Source: Candidatus Nitrohelix vancouverensis (GTDB lineage Bacteria > Nitrospinota > Nitrospinia > Nitrospinales > VA-1). From it: a stretch of DNA of 64,000 nucleotides. Within the stretch, counting starts at the first letter, position 1. Every line of letters starts with the position of its first letter. This document shows positions 37,831-46,321 of the stretch, in pieces. The position numbers and the translations under genes are program-made. Below the pieces are notes generated by a model. It saw only the letters and a list, made by a program, of their open reading frames with translations. It searched no databases and had not been told where the DNA came from. The DNA lies in contig CP048620.1 in assembly GCA_015698305.1 (NCBI GenBank), forward strand, positions 2,254,001 to 2,318,000, written 5' to 3'.

Positions 37831-39242
37831 GAATAGGGCGACTGTTAGCGCTTTTCATCGGACTGCCCTTTCTGGGCGCCTGCGTCGTGGGGCCGGATTA
37901 CAAGGCGCCTGATATGGACGCGCCTGCGGAATTCGTCTCTCAGGAATTGTTGAAATCCCTTAATGAGGGAAAGACGGACGCGGATTTTTCCGCTCAATGG
38001 TGGATGGGATTCACCGACCCGATTCTGGATCAACTCGTAACGGCGGGGCTGGACAATAATTTTCAACTGGTCGCGGCGCGGGCTCGGGTCAAGGAAGCCA
38101 GCGCGCGTCTGGCGCTTGCAGGCGCAGGCGATGAATTGCAGACAGAGGCGGGGTTGGATCAGGGTCTGGAAGCGGAGCGTAATTTGAATGATGCGGATAC
38201 CACGAAAACCGCCAGCGTGTCCGGCGGTCTCTCCGTCGCATTGCCGCTGGATGTTTTTGGGCGAACCGCGAGAGAAGTGGAAGCGGCGCTCGCGGGACTG
38301 CAAGCGGCGAAGGCGGAATTGCGCGGTCGCGTTCTTGGCATCAGTTCGGAGATCACGCGGGAGTATCTGCGTTTACGCGGATCGCAACGCCAGCTTGTAC
38401 TGCTGGTAGAGTCGGTCCACTTGCAGGAAAAAACGCTCTCAATCGTCAAAAGCCGTTACGAAGCTGGCTTGTCTCCGGAGCTCGATATGCGCCGCGCCGA
38501 AACATCCGTCGAAAATTTACGCGCGGGCATTCCTCCTTTGAAAGAAGCGCTGACCAATGCGCGCAATCGCCTGGCCAGCCTGACCGGTCAGTATCCCGGA
38601 GTTTATGAAACGCTACTGCATGAGCATCAAGAAATTCCCGTCTACAAGGGAAAGTTTCCCGAACTGGTTCCCCTGGCGGTGTTGACTCAGCGTCCCGATA
38701 TTCGCCAGACTGAAGAGGAATTGAAGCGTGCGGTCGCACGGATTGGCCTTGCAGAAGCGGAATATTACCCCACCTTTCGCCTGATCGGCGCGATCAATAT
38801 TGGCGCCACCGGCGTCACAGGCGCTCCGGCCCTGAACGTTCTGACCGCTTCTCTTGGAGCCTTGATCGATCAGGTGGTGACCGACGGCGGCGCGCGCAAG
38901 GCCAATGTCGAGATCGCCCAGTCGCAAGCCGAAGAAGCCTTGGCCTTGTATCGCGATACCTTGCTTTCAGCGAGCGAGGAAGTGGAAATTTCATTAGCCG
39001 CCATCAAGTCGTCGCTCGACCGCCAGAGCTCATTGCAAAAGGCCGTGAAGTCCAGCGAGATCAGTTTCTATCAGGCGGAGACCTTGTATCAGCAGGGACT
39101 CATCAGCTTTCTCGACGTGGTCGACGCGCAACGCGTGCTTGCGAACGGCGAGCAACAACTGGCCTCTGAACGTACCAACTACGCGACGGAAATCGCGACC
39201 CTGTTCCGCGTGCTGGGAACGGAGATCAAGGCAGGAACTTGA
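37827..39242 (+). CDS. Outer-membrane efflux lipoprotein (TolC/NodT family)
   Basis: This 471-residue outer-membrane channel for the RND pump has a signal peptide ending in a lipobox (LPFLGACVVGPDYKAP, the usual NodT start). Two repeats of the TolC alpha-barrel follow, with conserved EYYPTFRLIGAI and RPDIRQTEEELKRAVARIG. The ATG at 37827 overlaps the pump stop (ATGA). No local regulator gene accompanies the operon; the gene following is a CBS-domain protein. Confidence 0.93.
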   Translation: MRIGRLLALFIGLPFLGACVVGPDYKAPDMDAPAEFVSQELLKSLNEGKTDADFSAQWWMGFTDPILDQLVTAGLDNNFQLVAARARVKEASARLALAGAGDELQTEAGLDQGLEAERNLNDADTTKTASVSGGLSVALPLDVFGRTAREVEAALAGLQAAKAELRGRVLGISSEITREYLRLRGSQRQLVLLVESVHLQEKTLSIVKSRYEAGLSPELDMRRAETSVENLRAGIPPLKEALTNARNRLASLTGQYPGVYETLLHEHQEIPVYKGKFPELVPLAVLTQRPDIRQTEEELKRAVARIGLAEAEYYPTFRLIGAINIGATGVTGAPALNVLTASLGALIDQVVTDGGARKANVEIAQSQAEEALALYRDTLLSASEEVEISLAAIKSSLDRQSSLQKAVKSSEISFYQAETLYQQGLISFLDVVDAQRVLANGEQQLASERTNYATEIATLFRVLGTEIKAGT

Positions 39243-39442
39243 TGTGTTACCGCGTTTTCAGCAAGACATGAAGCTAGTTTGAAGCGGAACCGTTCTCAGT
39301 AAAATTATGAGTTTCCGAATTCTGTTGAATGTAAAATTTTTTCCCTCAAGGATGATAAAGATAGTAAATTCTTTCTATTGATTTAAAAGGAAACTTGATG
39401 TAGCATTGTCCTAAACCCATTGTTTATTTGGAGGGTATTCGT

Positions 39443-39838
39443 TTGGACAAGATCAAAACTTATATGAACAAGAATGTGGTCAGCGTCGATCACACGGCGA
39501 CGGTGATGGAAACCGTGCAGTTGATGGCTGAGCGGAATATAGGTTCCGCTGTGGTGATGAAAAATGGCGCTCTGGTCGGAATTTTTACTGAGACGGATTT
39601 GTTGAAGAAAATTGTCGCTGTTGAAGCGCATCCTGAGCGTATCGGCGTCGAGCGGGTGATGTCGGAAAAGATTTATACTGAAGATCTAAACGCTTCCATG
39701 GCGGCGGCTTTGGTGAAAATGGAGCAACACGACATTCGTCATTTGGTCATACTTGATGGTAAGGATTTGATCGGGATGTTGTCGATCCGTGATTTAGTGC
39801 GTTACATCGTTGGGAAGTTTTCTCTAAAGAAGGAATGA
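39443..39838 (+). CDS. Stand-alone CBS-pair protein
   Basis: This 131-residue protein is made of two CBS motifs (about 8-60 and 70-125: YMNKNVVSVDHTATVMETVQLMAERNIG and HDIRHLVILDGKDLIGMLSIRDLV). Such pairs bind adenosyl nucleotides and act as energy sensors. TTG at 39443 is preferred because GGAGG (39430-39434) lies 8 bases upstream. It is followed by two CNB-domain genes, suggesting a nucleotide-sensing group. Confidence 0.85.
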   Translation: MDKIKTYMNKNVVSVDHTATVMETVQLMAERNIGSAVVMKNGALVGIFTETDLLKKIVAVEAHPERIGVERVMSEKIYTEDLNASMAAALVKMEQHDIRHLVILDGKDLIGMLSIRDLVRYIVGKFSLKKE

Positions 39839-39993
39839 TTTCTCTCACCCTGATTTCCTGAATTTGCTGGAACCCTCTCCTGATTTTCCCGCCTTTTTTA
39901 GAAACTTTTTTCAGATCACCCGTATTTTCTGCAGGTTTGATATATAATCAATTTCAGAAATTGATTTGAATTCAACTCCCGATCGAATCCTTT

Positions 39994-40464
39994 ATGTCTG
40001 GCACAGAAATATTGAAGTGGATGGATGAGTCGAGTTTTTTCGACGCCTTCACAATCGACGAAAAGGTTCAGCTTCTTGAGCATTCTTTGGAGTTTTTCCG
40101 CTACAGGAAAGGCGACAAGGTCATTAAAAAGGGTCATGCGGACCAGTCTGTCTACCTGATTTTAAGGGGAAGCGTTAATGTTGAGAGTTTCCAGAATCGT
40201 CGGGATTTCGTGATCGCTACCCTGAAGGAAGGCAGTTTGTTTGGCGAGTTGTCTTTATTGCGCGAGGGAACGCGGCTGTTCAATGTGATCGCCAGGGATT
40301 CTGTTGTCGTCATGAAAGTGGATGTGAAGCGCTATGAAGCGATGCCGCATAACCTTCAACTTAAATTCAACGACAAGTTTCTTGAAATCATGCTGGAGCG
40401 GTTCGAAGAGATGAACGAGACCTATGCAGAGTTATTGGACTCACGGAGAAAAGAAGAGGGCTAG
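39994..40464 (+). CDS. Stand-alone cyclic-nucleotide-binding domain protein (first of pair)
   Basis: This 156-residue single CNB domain has a helical N-terminal lead (about 1-30), the beta barrel with KKGHADQSVYLILRGSVNV, and the phosphate cassette FGELSLLREGTRLFNV retaining Glu and Arg. The C-terminal helix (about 125-156) lacks a helix-turn-helix. A TATAAT lies at 39943-39948, about 45 bp upstream, but no -35 of good fit. It is 39 bp before the second CNB gene. Confidence 0.82.
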   Translation: MSGTEILKWMDESSFFDAFTIDEKVQLLEHSLEFFRYRKGDKVIKKGHADQSVYLILRGSVNVESFQNRRDFVIATLKEGSLFGELSLLREGTRLFNVIARDSVVVMKVDVKRYEAMPHNLQLKFNDKFLEIMLERFEEMNETYAELLDSRRKEEG

Positions 40465-40503
40465 CCATTGTGTTGGATCGAAAATTGAAATTAGAGGATT
40501 GAT

Positions 40504-40971
40504 ATGGAGCCTGGAGTTCGCGCTCATTTAATGAGTCGTCATCCTTTTTTTACCGGCTTCAACCGAATGGAGCTGGAGGAAATGTCTCTGGAAGATGAGT
40601 TGTTCCGCATCTATGAGCGTAGGGCAAAAATCATCCAGGAGGGAGAAGAGGAGCAGGCCCTGTACATCATTTTGAGCGGGCATGTGTCCGTTTTCAAGGC
40701 GACTCCGGAAGGCGGCTCCGCTCATATCGTGGAGTTCAGATCGGGAGGGATTTTTGGGGAGTTTTCTTTACTAAGAAATGGCAAGCGAACCTCCAGCGTG
40801 GTCGCTATAGAGTCGACGCATGTCTGCCGTTTGACGCCGGATCGCATCAATGCCTTCGGCCCCAAACTGGAAATTAAAGCGAGAAATCAGGTGTTGAAGC
40901 TGGTCGTCAGGCGCTACGAAAACCTGTGTCAGAAATACATCGATGTGCTGTGTCAGGCAGGCCCTGTTTAA
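40504..40971 (+). CDS. Stand-alone cyclic-nucleotide-binding domain protein (second of pair)
   Basis: This 155-residue protein is homologous to the preceding one in layout: EGEEEQALYIILSGHVSVF and a phosphate cassette FGEFSLLRNGKRTSSVVA with Glu and Arg. It begins with an N-terminal helix bearing HPFFTGFNRMELEEM, as in other CNB proteins. There is no DNA-binding domain. It is likely cotranscribed with the first, and the two could form a heterodimer. Confidence 0.82.
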   Translation: MEPGVRAHLMSRHPFFTGFNRMELEEMSLEDELFRIYERRAKIIQEGEEEQALYIILSGHVSVFKATPEGGSAHIVEFRSGGIFGEFSLLRNGKRTSSVVAIESTHVCRLTPDRINAFGPKLEIKARNQVLKLVVRRYENLCQKYIDVLCQAGPV

Positions 40972-40994
40972 AGAGCGTTGTGGAGAGTTGTGGC

Positions 40995-41132
40995 TCAGGG
41001 GAGTATGTATTCCATGTAGACCATCCATCCGATCATGGAGAGGATGAGGATGGTATAACCGGTATGCACCAGAACGGTGAAAACAAGATTTTCCTTCCTT
41101 CGCTCCGGTGGTTTTTTATCAGAGGATTTCAA
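40995..41132 (-). CDS. Small single-span membrane protein
   Basis: This 45-residue frame is too short for usual gene calling. It starts at TTG 41132 with GGAAGG 8 bases upstream. A polar, Lys/Arg-rich head (KSSDKKPPERRKEN) is followed by one hydrophobic span (LVFTVLVHTGYTILILSMIGW) and a short acidic tail. The basic-head, hydrophobic-span pattern and ribosome-binding site argue that it is real. The family is unknown. Confidence 0.45.
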   Translation of the reverse strand: MKSSDKKPPERRKENLVFTVLVHTGYTILILSMIGWMVYMEYILP

Positions 41133-41274
41133 TCGATTTTCCTTCCAATTTCAGGCTGAAATGATACTGAATCATAAGCGGTATGATTTTGTTTGTAAAG
41201 AAATGTCGGGAAAATTGATTAACATGGATGGTAGTTGTGTTATAATTGTGGATGAACTAAGACGGTGAATATCA

Positions 41275-41547
41275 ATGGAAAACCCTCTGTCTGTGGACAA
41301 TTCATCCAGCCTGGGCAGTTTTCAAGGTGCGAAGAGAGATGATCGGGTAACAGAGATCAGTCGTCTCAGCCAGGAGCCATTTCAAACCAAGGAACTGCAG
41401 GAAAGCCGTGCGAAAGAATTTGGCGCGTCGCGCAGTCCTTTAGGCTTGATCAGCGTCGGCGGCAGTCAGGTGAACAGCGCGTCGTCTACGATTATCAGGG
41501 TCCCCCCGGAAATCGGGAAAGGAAGTATCACCGACTCGATAGCCTGA
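41275..41547 (+). CDS. Small polar hypothetical protein
   Basis: This 90-residue protein is rich in Ser, Gly and Glu, without Cys or membrane spans and probably disordered. Ends in a VPPEIGKGSITDSIA tail. GGTGAATATC precedes the ATG as a modest ribosome-binding site, and a TATAAT at about 41240 could drive it. I recognise no family. Confidence 0.45.
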   Translation: MENPLSVDNSSSLGSFQGAKRDDRVTEISRLSQEPFQTKELQESRAKEFGASRSPLGLISVGGSQVNSASSTIIRVPPEIGKGSITDSIA

Positions 41548-41939
41548 TTTGCCTGGCATGCTGGCAAAGGAATTTTCTGGTATGGATTAATTGTTCAAAA
41601 GTATTGCGAAATCGTGATCGAGGCCTATATTAAGTTTAGAACTAATGAAAATCCTGTTCACTATTGAAGGGAAAGGCCATGAATCCACCTTACAATTTAG
41701 CTTTGAACTGAATCTAACTAGTTCGCACATAAGTGTGGACGTCTTGAGCCACTGGCCAAGCCAAATAAGAGAAAAAGCGCGTTGCGTTTCGCAACGCGCT
41801 TTTTTTGTTGCTAATTCTGGTGCATGGCCTTTAACTGAAATTAAAGATATACGTTTTTATTTGATGTAAACAGTTCAATTCCTCCAATAAGTTTCTGGAG
41901 GGTTTAGTAACTAATCAATTCTTTTTATGAAGGTGGACC
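41548..41939. other. Intergenic region with strong terminator; possible ncRNA
   Basis: About 390 bp. A 74-codon frame (41645-41869) runs straight through a strong terminator and is judged spurious. Since the nearest upstream gene ends at 41547, about 230 bp of transcribed sequence would precede the terminator. This leaves room for a long 3' UTR or a small RNA. A small hairpin (CCTCCA/TGGAGG) lies near 41881-41901, before the next tiny gene. Confidence 0.35.
41772..41806. terminator. Strong intrinsic terminator
   Basis: GCGCGTTGCG (41777-41786), loop TTT, CGCAACGCGC (41790-41799), flanked by five A on the left and seven T on the right, so it can work in both directions. It ends whatever is transcribed from 41275 onward. 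Confidence 0.92.
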
Positions 41940-42035
41940 GTGACTCCGGATAAAATCAACAAAATTTTTCGCAGTTGTTTTATTGTTATCTCTGTTTTTA
42001 TAGTTGCCTGGGTGGGATATTTCCTGATGTTGTAG
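41940..42035 (+). CDS. Very small single-span membrane protein
   Basis: This 31-residue frame starts at GTG with an AAGGTGG ribosome-binding site about 3 to 5 bases upstream. It has a short basic/polar head (TPDKINKIFRS) and one hydrophobic span (CFIVISVFIVAWVGYFLML) to the end. Such peptides are often accessory subunits of membrane complexes. No partner is apparent and the family is unknown. Confidence 0.45.
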   Translation: MTPDKINKIFRSCFIVISVFIVAWVGYFLML

Positions 42036-42277
42036 TTTTTAGCATTGTATTTCCTTCTTTGACCCATGACGGATTTTGTGATTTTCTTTCACCCGCCAAA
42101 TAATATTATGGGTCATGCATCGCTTCCGAATATTTATTTTCAAAAATACCTTATGCAGTCGTTGAGTCATATCACTCTCGAAGGTTTTCTCAGGCTAGCG
42201 CCGTCTGCTTGACTTTCTTGGTTTTTTACGGGTTGTGAGTTATAACAGTCCATTATTTGCCGACAGGAAAATCATGC

Positions 42278-43027
42278 ATGTGTCATCACTCTCCAGCTAA
42301 TTTTGCGGCGGCGTTATTTCAAAAGCCGTTTTACGTTGCCTTCATCAATATTTTTCGATTCTTTGATAACCCGCTGGGAATTCTTCGACGTTATGTTTTG
42401 GGCAAGGGCAAGTACCCTGCTGTCTGCTCCGTCAGGACCCCTGTAGGGCGGCAGGAAATCACTTTGTATGATTTCGCCGATATGATCACTGCGGTCGAAT
42501 GTTTTGGCAAGCTCGACTACAAGGCGCCTGCCGACATATCCTGCGTGGTTGATTTCGGTTCTAATATTGGCATCAGCGCCCTTTATTTTTTGACTCGAAA
42601 CCGCAATGTGCGAGTTTATTTGTATGAGCCGCTCCCGCAAAATATTGAACGTTTGAAAAAAAATCTTCAGGGTTATGAGGATCGTTATGAGCTGCACCCG
42701 GTCGCGGTGGGTCTGGAAGCCGCGCGAGCGACCTTTGGTTTTGAAAGCACGGGTCGTTATGGCGGTCTCAACAAGGAAAATCTTCCAAACAGTTTCGACG
42801 TCGAGGTGCGGGATTCTTCAGAAATACTCGACGGTGTTTTGCTCAAGCATCCGCGTGTGAATATTTTGAAAATCGACGTGGAAGGACTTGAAGATGCCTT
42901 GTTGGAACGACTGACGCCTGAACAATTGTCACGCATTGATAGCATTTGCGCCGAGACGGATGCGGGGCCAGCGATTGACGGTTTTCGGCAGACTCGGTAT
43001 GGCGCAATCGCCCGCTATTCAAAATAA
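42278..43027 (+). CDS. FkbM-family methyltransferase
   Basis: This SAM-dependent methyltransferase of about 249 residues is of the FkbM type, which often O-methylates sugars or natural products. The SAM-binding motif is VVDFGSNIGISALYFL (motif I), with VYLYEPLPQNIERLKKNL following (motif II region) and the family end LKIDVEGLEDALLE. An ATG at 42278 with AGGA nearby is preferred to a TTG seven codons earlier. The N-terminus is hydrophobic around 20-35 but probably not membrane-spanning. Substrate unknown; it stands alone. Confidence 0.85.
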   Translation: MCHHSPANFAAALFQKPFYVAFINIFRFFDNPLGILRRYVLGKGKYPAVCSVRTPVGRQEITLYDFADMITAVECFGKLDYKAPADISCVVDFGSNIGISALYFLTRNRNVRVYLYEPLPQNIERLKKNLQGYEDRYELHPVAVGLEAARATFGFESTGRYGGLNKENLPNSFDVEVRDSSEILDGVLLKHPRVNILKIDVEGLEDALLERLTPEQLSRIDSICAETDAGPAIDGFRQTRYGAIARYSK

Positions 43028-43145
43028 ATTTCACCTTGAATTCCCGCCCTGATTTTCTCTTGAAATTGCATCCCGTTTGCCCAAAGATTCGAATGATCCC
43101 AAACCATCAATCTCCAGCATGAACGACTCCCGGAATGAAAGCCAG

Positions 43146-43922
43146 ATGCGACGCATTAAACTGACCCTGGAGTATCAGGGAACGAATTATTGCGGCTGGC
43201 AGCAACAGGATAACGGCATATCCATACAAGCCGTCATTCAGGACGTGCTGAAAGTCCTGTTCAAAAAGAAGACGACGCTTTATGGATCGGGGCGCACCGA
43301 CGCCGATGTGCACGCCGAGATTCAGGTGGCGCATTTCAACGCCGAAACGCGCATGACCTGCTTTCAACTGATGAAGGGATTGAACAGTTTGTTGCCGCGC
43401 GATATCGTTGTGCGCGCCGTTGAAGACGTCACGACGGATTTTCACGCGCAATTTTCCGCCATTGGAAAATTGTACCGATACACGATTCTGAACCGTCAGT
43501 TCCCGACGGCGCTCAATCAACCTTTTTGCTGGTACATCCATCACGATCTGGATGTTGAAGCGATGCGCAAGGCCGCGCGTTTGCTGGAAGGCGAGAAGGA
43601 TTTCACCTCGTTTCGCGGAGCCAATTGCAGCGCCCGCCATGCGGTCCGGCGCATAGACCGTATCGTGATCAACCGGGAGGGCGATTACATCCAGAGCTAT
43701 TTTATCGGTTCCGGTTTTTTGAAGCACATGGTCCGTATTCTGATGGGCACGCTGGTCGACGTGGGAAGAGGGCTGAGGACGCCTGAATCGATCGAAGAGA
43801 TTTTGCAGGCTAAAAACCGGCGCAAGGCGGGACCCACTGCTCCGGCGATGGGTTTGTGTCTGGTTCAGCCTTTTTACGATCAAGAGGAAATGTGCAAGCG
43901 TATTGAAGAATTTCAAGATTGA
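43146..43922 (+). CDS. truA: tRNA pseudouridine(38-40) synthase
   Basis: TruA modifies positions 38-40 of the anticodon stem. The protein (about 258 residues) has the family start LTLEYQGTNYCGWQ, the catalytic Asp in GSGRTDADVHAEIQVAHF, LYRYTIL, and the C-terminal GSGFLKHMVRILMGTLVDVGRG. Frames extend upstream to 43077, but the family-typical start is the ATG at 43146. Upstream of leuB; no functional link is expected. Confidence 0.95.
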   Translation: MRRIKLTLEYQGTNYCGWQQQDNGISIQAVIQDVLKVLFKKKTTLYGSGRTDADVHAEIQVAHFNAETRMTCFQLMKGLNSLLPRDIVVRAVEDVTTDFHAQFSAIGKLYRYTILNRQFPTALNQPFCWYIHHDLDVEAMRKAARLLEGEKDFTSFRGANCSARHAVRRIDRIVINREGDYIQSYFIGSGFLKHMVRILMGTLVDVGRGLRTPESIEEILQAKNRRKAGPTAPAMGLCLVQPFYDQEEMCKRIEEFQD

Positions 43923-44060
43923 ATGCCTGTCGATGTGTTGGATGCATGCCTTTAGGCTTGCGCCGCGCGGGGCCATTAGGTAAAGTGGAAGTTTTCAAAC
44001 GAATGCGTAATGCATGCCCGCCGGGCAGTTAAAGTTCAATCCATTGAGGTCGAGTCTTAA

Positions 44061-45152
44061 ATGAAAAACGATTATAAAATTACAATTTTGCCCGGTGACG
44101 GCATTGGGCCCGAAGTGGTGGGCGAGGCTAAAAAGATTTTGCAGGTTCTGGAGTCCAGGCTTGGGCTTCAATTGACGCTGAAAGAAGTTCCCGTGGGCGG
44201 CGCTGGATACGAGGCCTCCGGTCACCCTTTGCCAGATGAAACGCTTGCCGCCGCAAAAGATGCGGACGCCGTTTTACTTGGAGCGGTTGGCGGCCCGAAA
44301 TGGGAGAGCATTGATTTTTCGCTGAGGCCGGAGCGGGCTTTGCTGGGCTTGCGCAAGGAGCTGAACCTGTTCGCTAATTTGCGCCCGGCGCGCACCTTCA
44401 AGGCGCTGGTCGATGCCTCGACCCTGAAACGCGAAGTGGTCGAAGGGCTGGACCTGATGGTGGTGCGGGAGTTGACCGGCGGCATTTATTTCGGCGAACC
44501 GCGCGGCGTCGAAACCTTGCCCGATGGCAGTCGCAAAGGATTCAACACGCTGGTTTATACCGAAGCGGAAATCGACCGGATCGTGCGTATCGCTTTTCAG
44601 ACGGCGCAGAAACGCAACGGCAAGGTCATGTCGGTGGACAAGGCCAATGTGCTGGAAGCGACGGGACTGTGGCGCGAAGTGGCGCAAACGGTTCACAAGG
44701 ATTTCCCAGACGTTTCGCTCGATCATATGTATGTGGACAACTGCGCCATGCAACTGGTCCGCGCGCCAAAACAATTTGACGTGATCGTGACAACGAATAT
44801 GTTCGGCGATATCCTGAGCGATGAAGCGTCCATGCTCACCGGTTCGATCGGCATGTTGCCCTCGGCGAGTCTGGGCGGTAAAACCGGAATGTACGAGCCG
44901 ATTCATGGAAGCGCGCCGGACATTGCCGGCAAGGGCTGGGCGAATCCGTTGGCGACAATCTTATCCGTCGGCATGATGTTCAAACATTCCTTCGACCGCG
45001 AAGAACCTAATTTGCAGATCGAGCAGGCGGTAGAAACCGTATTGTCGCAGGGCTACCGAACTAAAGATATTATGTCGAAAGGCATGAAAGAAGTGGGAAC
45101 CGAAGAGATGGGCGATTGCGTGGCCAGCGAATTGGAGAAACTGTTGTCATGA
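44061..45152 (+). CDS. leuB: 3-isopropylmalate dehydrogenase
   Basis: LeuB oxidises 3-isopropylmalate with NAD+ in leucine synthesis. The 363-residue protein has the start [14 protein letters not shown], the RPAR-type substrate loop (NLRPARTF), [30 protein letters not shown], and the signature [27 protein letters not shown]. The NAD-specific loop [21 protein letters not shown] is present. The stop overlaps the asd start (ATGA), so leucine and aspartate-family genes are cotranscribed. leuA, leuC and leuD are not in the window. Confidence 0.97.
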   Translation: MKNDYKITILPGDGIGPEVVGEAKKILQVLESRLGLQLTLKEVPVGGAGYEASGHPLPDETLAAAKDADAVLLGAVGGPKWESIDFSLRPERALLGLRKELNLFANLRPARTFKALVDASTLKREVVEGLDLMVVRELTGGIYFGEPRGVETLPDGSRKGFNTLVYTEAEIDRIVRIAFQTAQKRNGKVMSVDKANVLEATGLWREVAQTVHKDFPDVSLDHMYVDNCAMQLVRAPKQFDVIVTTNMFGDILSDEASMLTGSIGMLPSASLGGKTGMYEPIHGSAPDIAGKGWANPLATILSVGMMFKHSFDREEPNLQIEQAVETVLSQGYRTKDIMSKGMKEVGTEEMGDCVASELEKLLS

Positions 45153-46159
45153 AGGATAAAAAAGCGGTCAATGTTGCGGTCGCTGGAGCCACCGGCGCCG
45201 TAGGGCGACGCATCATATCCATTCTGGAAGAACGAAATTTTCCCGTGTCGCGCCTCGTATTGCTGGCGTCGGCGCGCTCGGCAGGTCAGAAACTCCCTTT
45301 CCGCGGTCAGGACGTGGAAGTCATGGAATTGACCCATGATTCGTTCGAGGGCATGGACGTTGCGCTGTTTTCCGCTGGCGCGTCGGTGAGCAAAGAGTTT
45401 GCCCCGTCTGCGGTGAAGGCGGGTTGCGTGGTGATCGACAATAGCAGCGCTTACCGAATGGATAAAGAGATTCCGCTGGTGGTGCCGGAGGTCAATCCGG
45501 GAGACATCAAGTCCGGGCCGGGCATCATCGCCAATCCCAATTGTTCGACCATTCAGATGGTGGTGGCCTTGAAGCCGATCCACGACGCTTTCAAAATTCG
45601 TCGCATTGTCGTTTCAACCTATCAGGCAGTGTCCGGTTCAGGACAGAAAGCCATTGACGAGCTGAACAGTCAGAGTCGTCAGAAGCTGGCGGGAGAGACG
45701 GCGCAGATCAAGGTGTATCCGCATCAGATCGCATTCAATTGTCTGCCACATATCGACGTGTTTCTGGAAAATGGCTACACGAAGGAAGAGATGAAGATGG
45801 TGAACGAAACGCGCAAGATTCTTGGCGACGATTCCATCGCGGTGAGCCCGACCACGGTGCGCGTATCGACCTTTCATTGTCACTCGGAATCGATCAATAT
45901 CGAAAGCGAGAAGCCCATGAAAGCCGCCGACGTGAAGCGTATTCTTGAAAATGCCCCGGGCGTGCAGTTGGTGGACGATCCTTCGCAAAACCAGTATCCG
46001 CTGGCGATTGACGCTGAAGGCAAGGACCCCGTGTTTGTCGGCAGAATCCGCGACGACCTTTCGAGAGACAACACCGTGAACCTGTGGGTGGTTGCGGATA
46101 ACTTGAGAAAGGGCGCGGCGCTGAACGCTGTGCAGATCGCCGAAGTCCTGATCCGATGA
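45149..46159 (+). CDS. asd: Aspartate-semialdehyde dehydrogenase
   Basis: Asd reduces aspartyl phosphate to the semialdehyde for lysine, threonine, methionine and cell-wall diaminopimelate. The 336-residue enzyme has the NADP-binding [18 protein letters not shown], the active-site Cys in [14 protein letters not shown], the [15 protein letters not shown] block, and the catalytic His region [16 protein letters not shown] at 45149 overlaps the leuB stop; longer in-frame starts lie within leuB. Confidence 0.97.
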   Translation: MKDKKAVNVAVAGATGAVGRRIISILEERNFPVSRLVLLASARSAGQKLPFRGQDVEVMELTHDSFEGMDVALFSAGASVSKEFAPSAVKAGCVVIDNSSAYRMDKEIPLVVPEVNPGDIKSGPGIIANPNCSTIQMVVALKPIHDAFKIRRIVVSTYQAVSGSGQKAIDELNSQSRQKLAGETAQIKVYPHQIAFNCLPHIDVFLENGYTKEEMKMVNETRKILGDDSIAVSPTTVRVSTFHCHSESINIESEKPMKAADVKRILENAPGVQLVDDPSQNQYPLAIDAEGKDPVFVGRIRDDLSRDNTVNLWVVADNLRKGAALNAVQIAEVLIR

Positions 46160-46222
46160 TTGCAAATTGAAGAGAATGTCGTTTGACTCAAGAGCTATTT
46201 TATTAATAAAATCATACAGTTC

Positions 46223-46251
46223 TTGACAGATCAGCGCTTCTAAGTTTATAT
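46223..46251 (+). promoter_or_regulatory. Sigma-70-like promoter
   Basis: TTGACA (46223-46228), 17-base spacer, TTATAT (46246-46251), about 70 bp before the coiled-coil gene and in an AT-rich context. A further TATAAT lies at about 46262 but lacks a paired -35. Confidence 0.65.
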
Positions 46252-46321
46252 AAACCTGATATATAATGGTTTTTTTCGCGTTTGGGCTTAAGCGAGCCAA
46301 AAAAAATTGTGAGGACCTGTT

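Noticed and set aside
39236-39401. AACTTGATGT at 39236 and again at 39392 (156 bp = 2 x 78) after the outer-membrane factor gene
   Set aside because: Only ten bases match and no copy is visible at the intermediate 78-bp position, so chance is enough.
41645-41869. 74-codon plus-strand frame
   Set aside because: Runs through the strong hairpin terminator at 41772-41806, so it is not a plausible gene.
42060-42115. 8-bp inverted repeat TGACCCAT/ATGGGTCA before the FkbM gene
   Set aside because: Long loop and short stem; no T-run and no known operator pattern.
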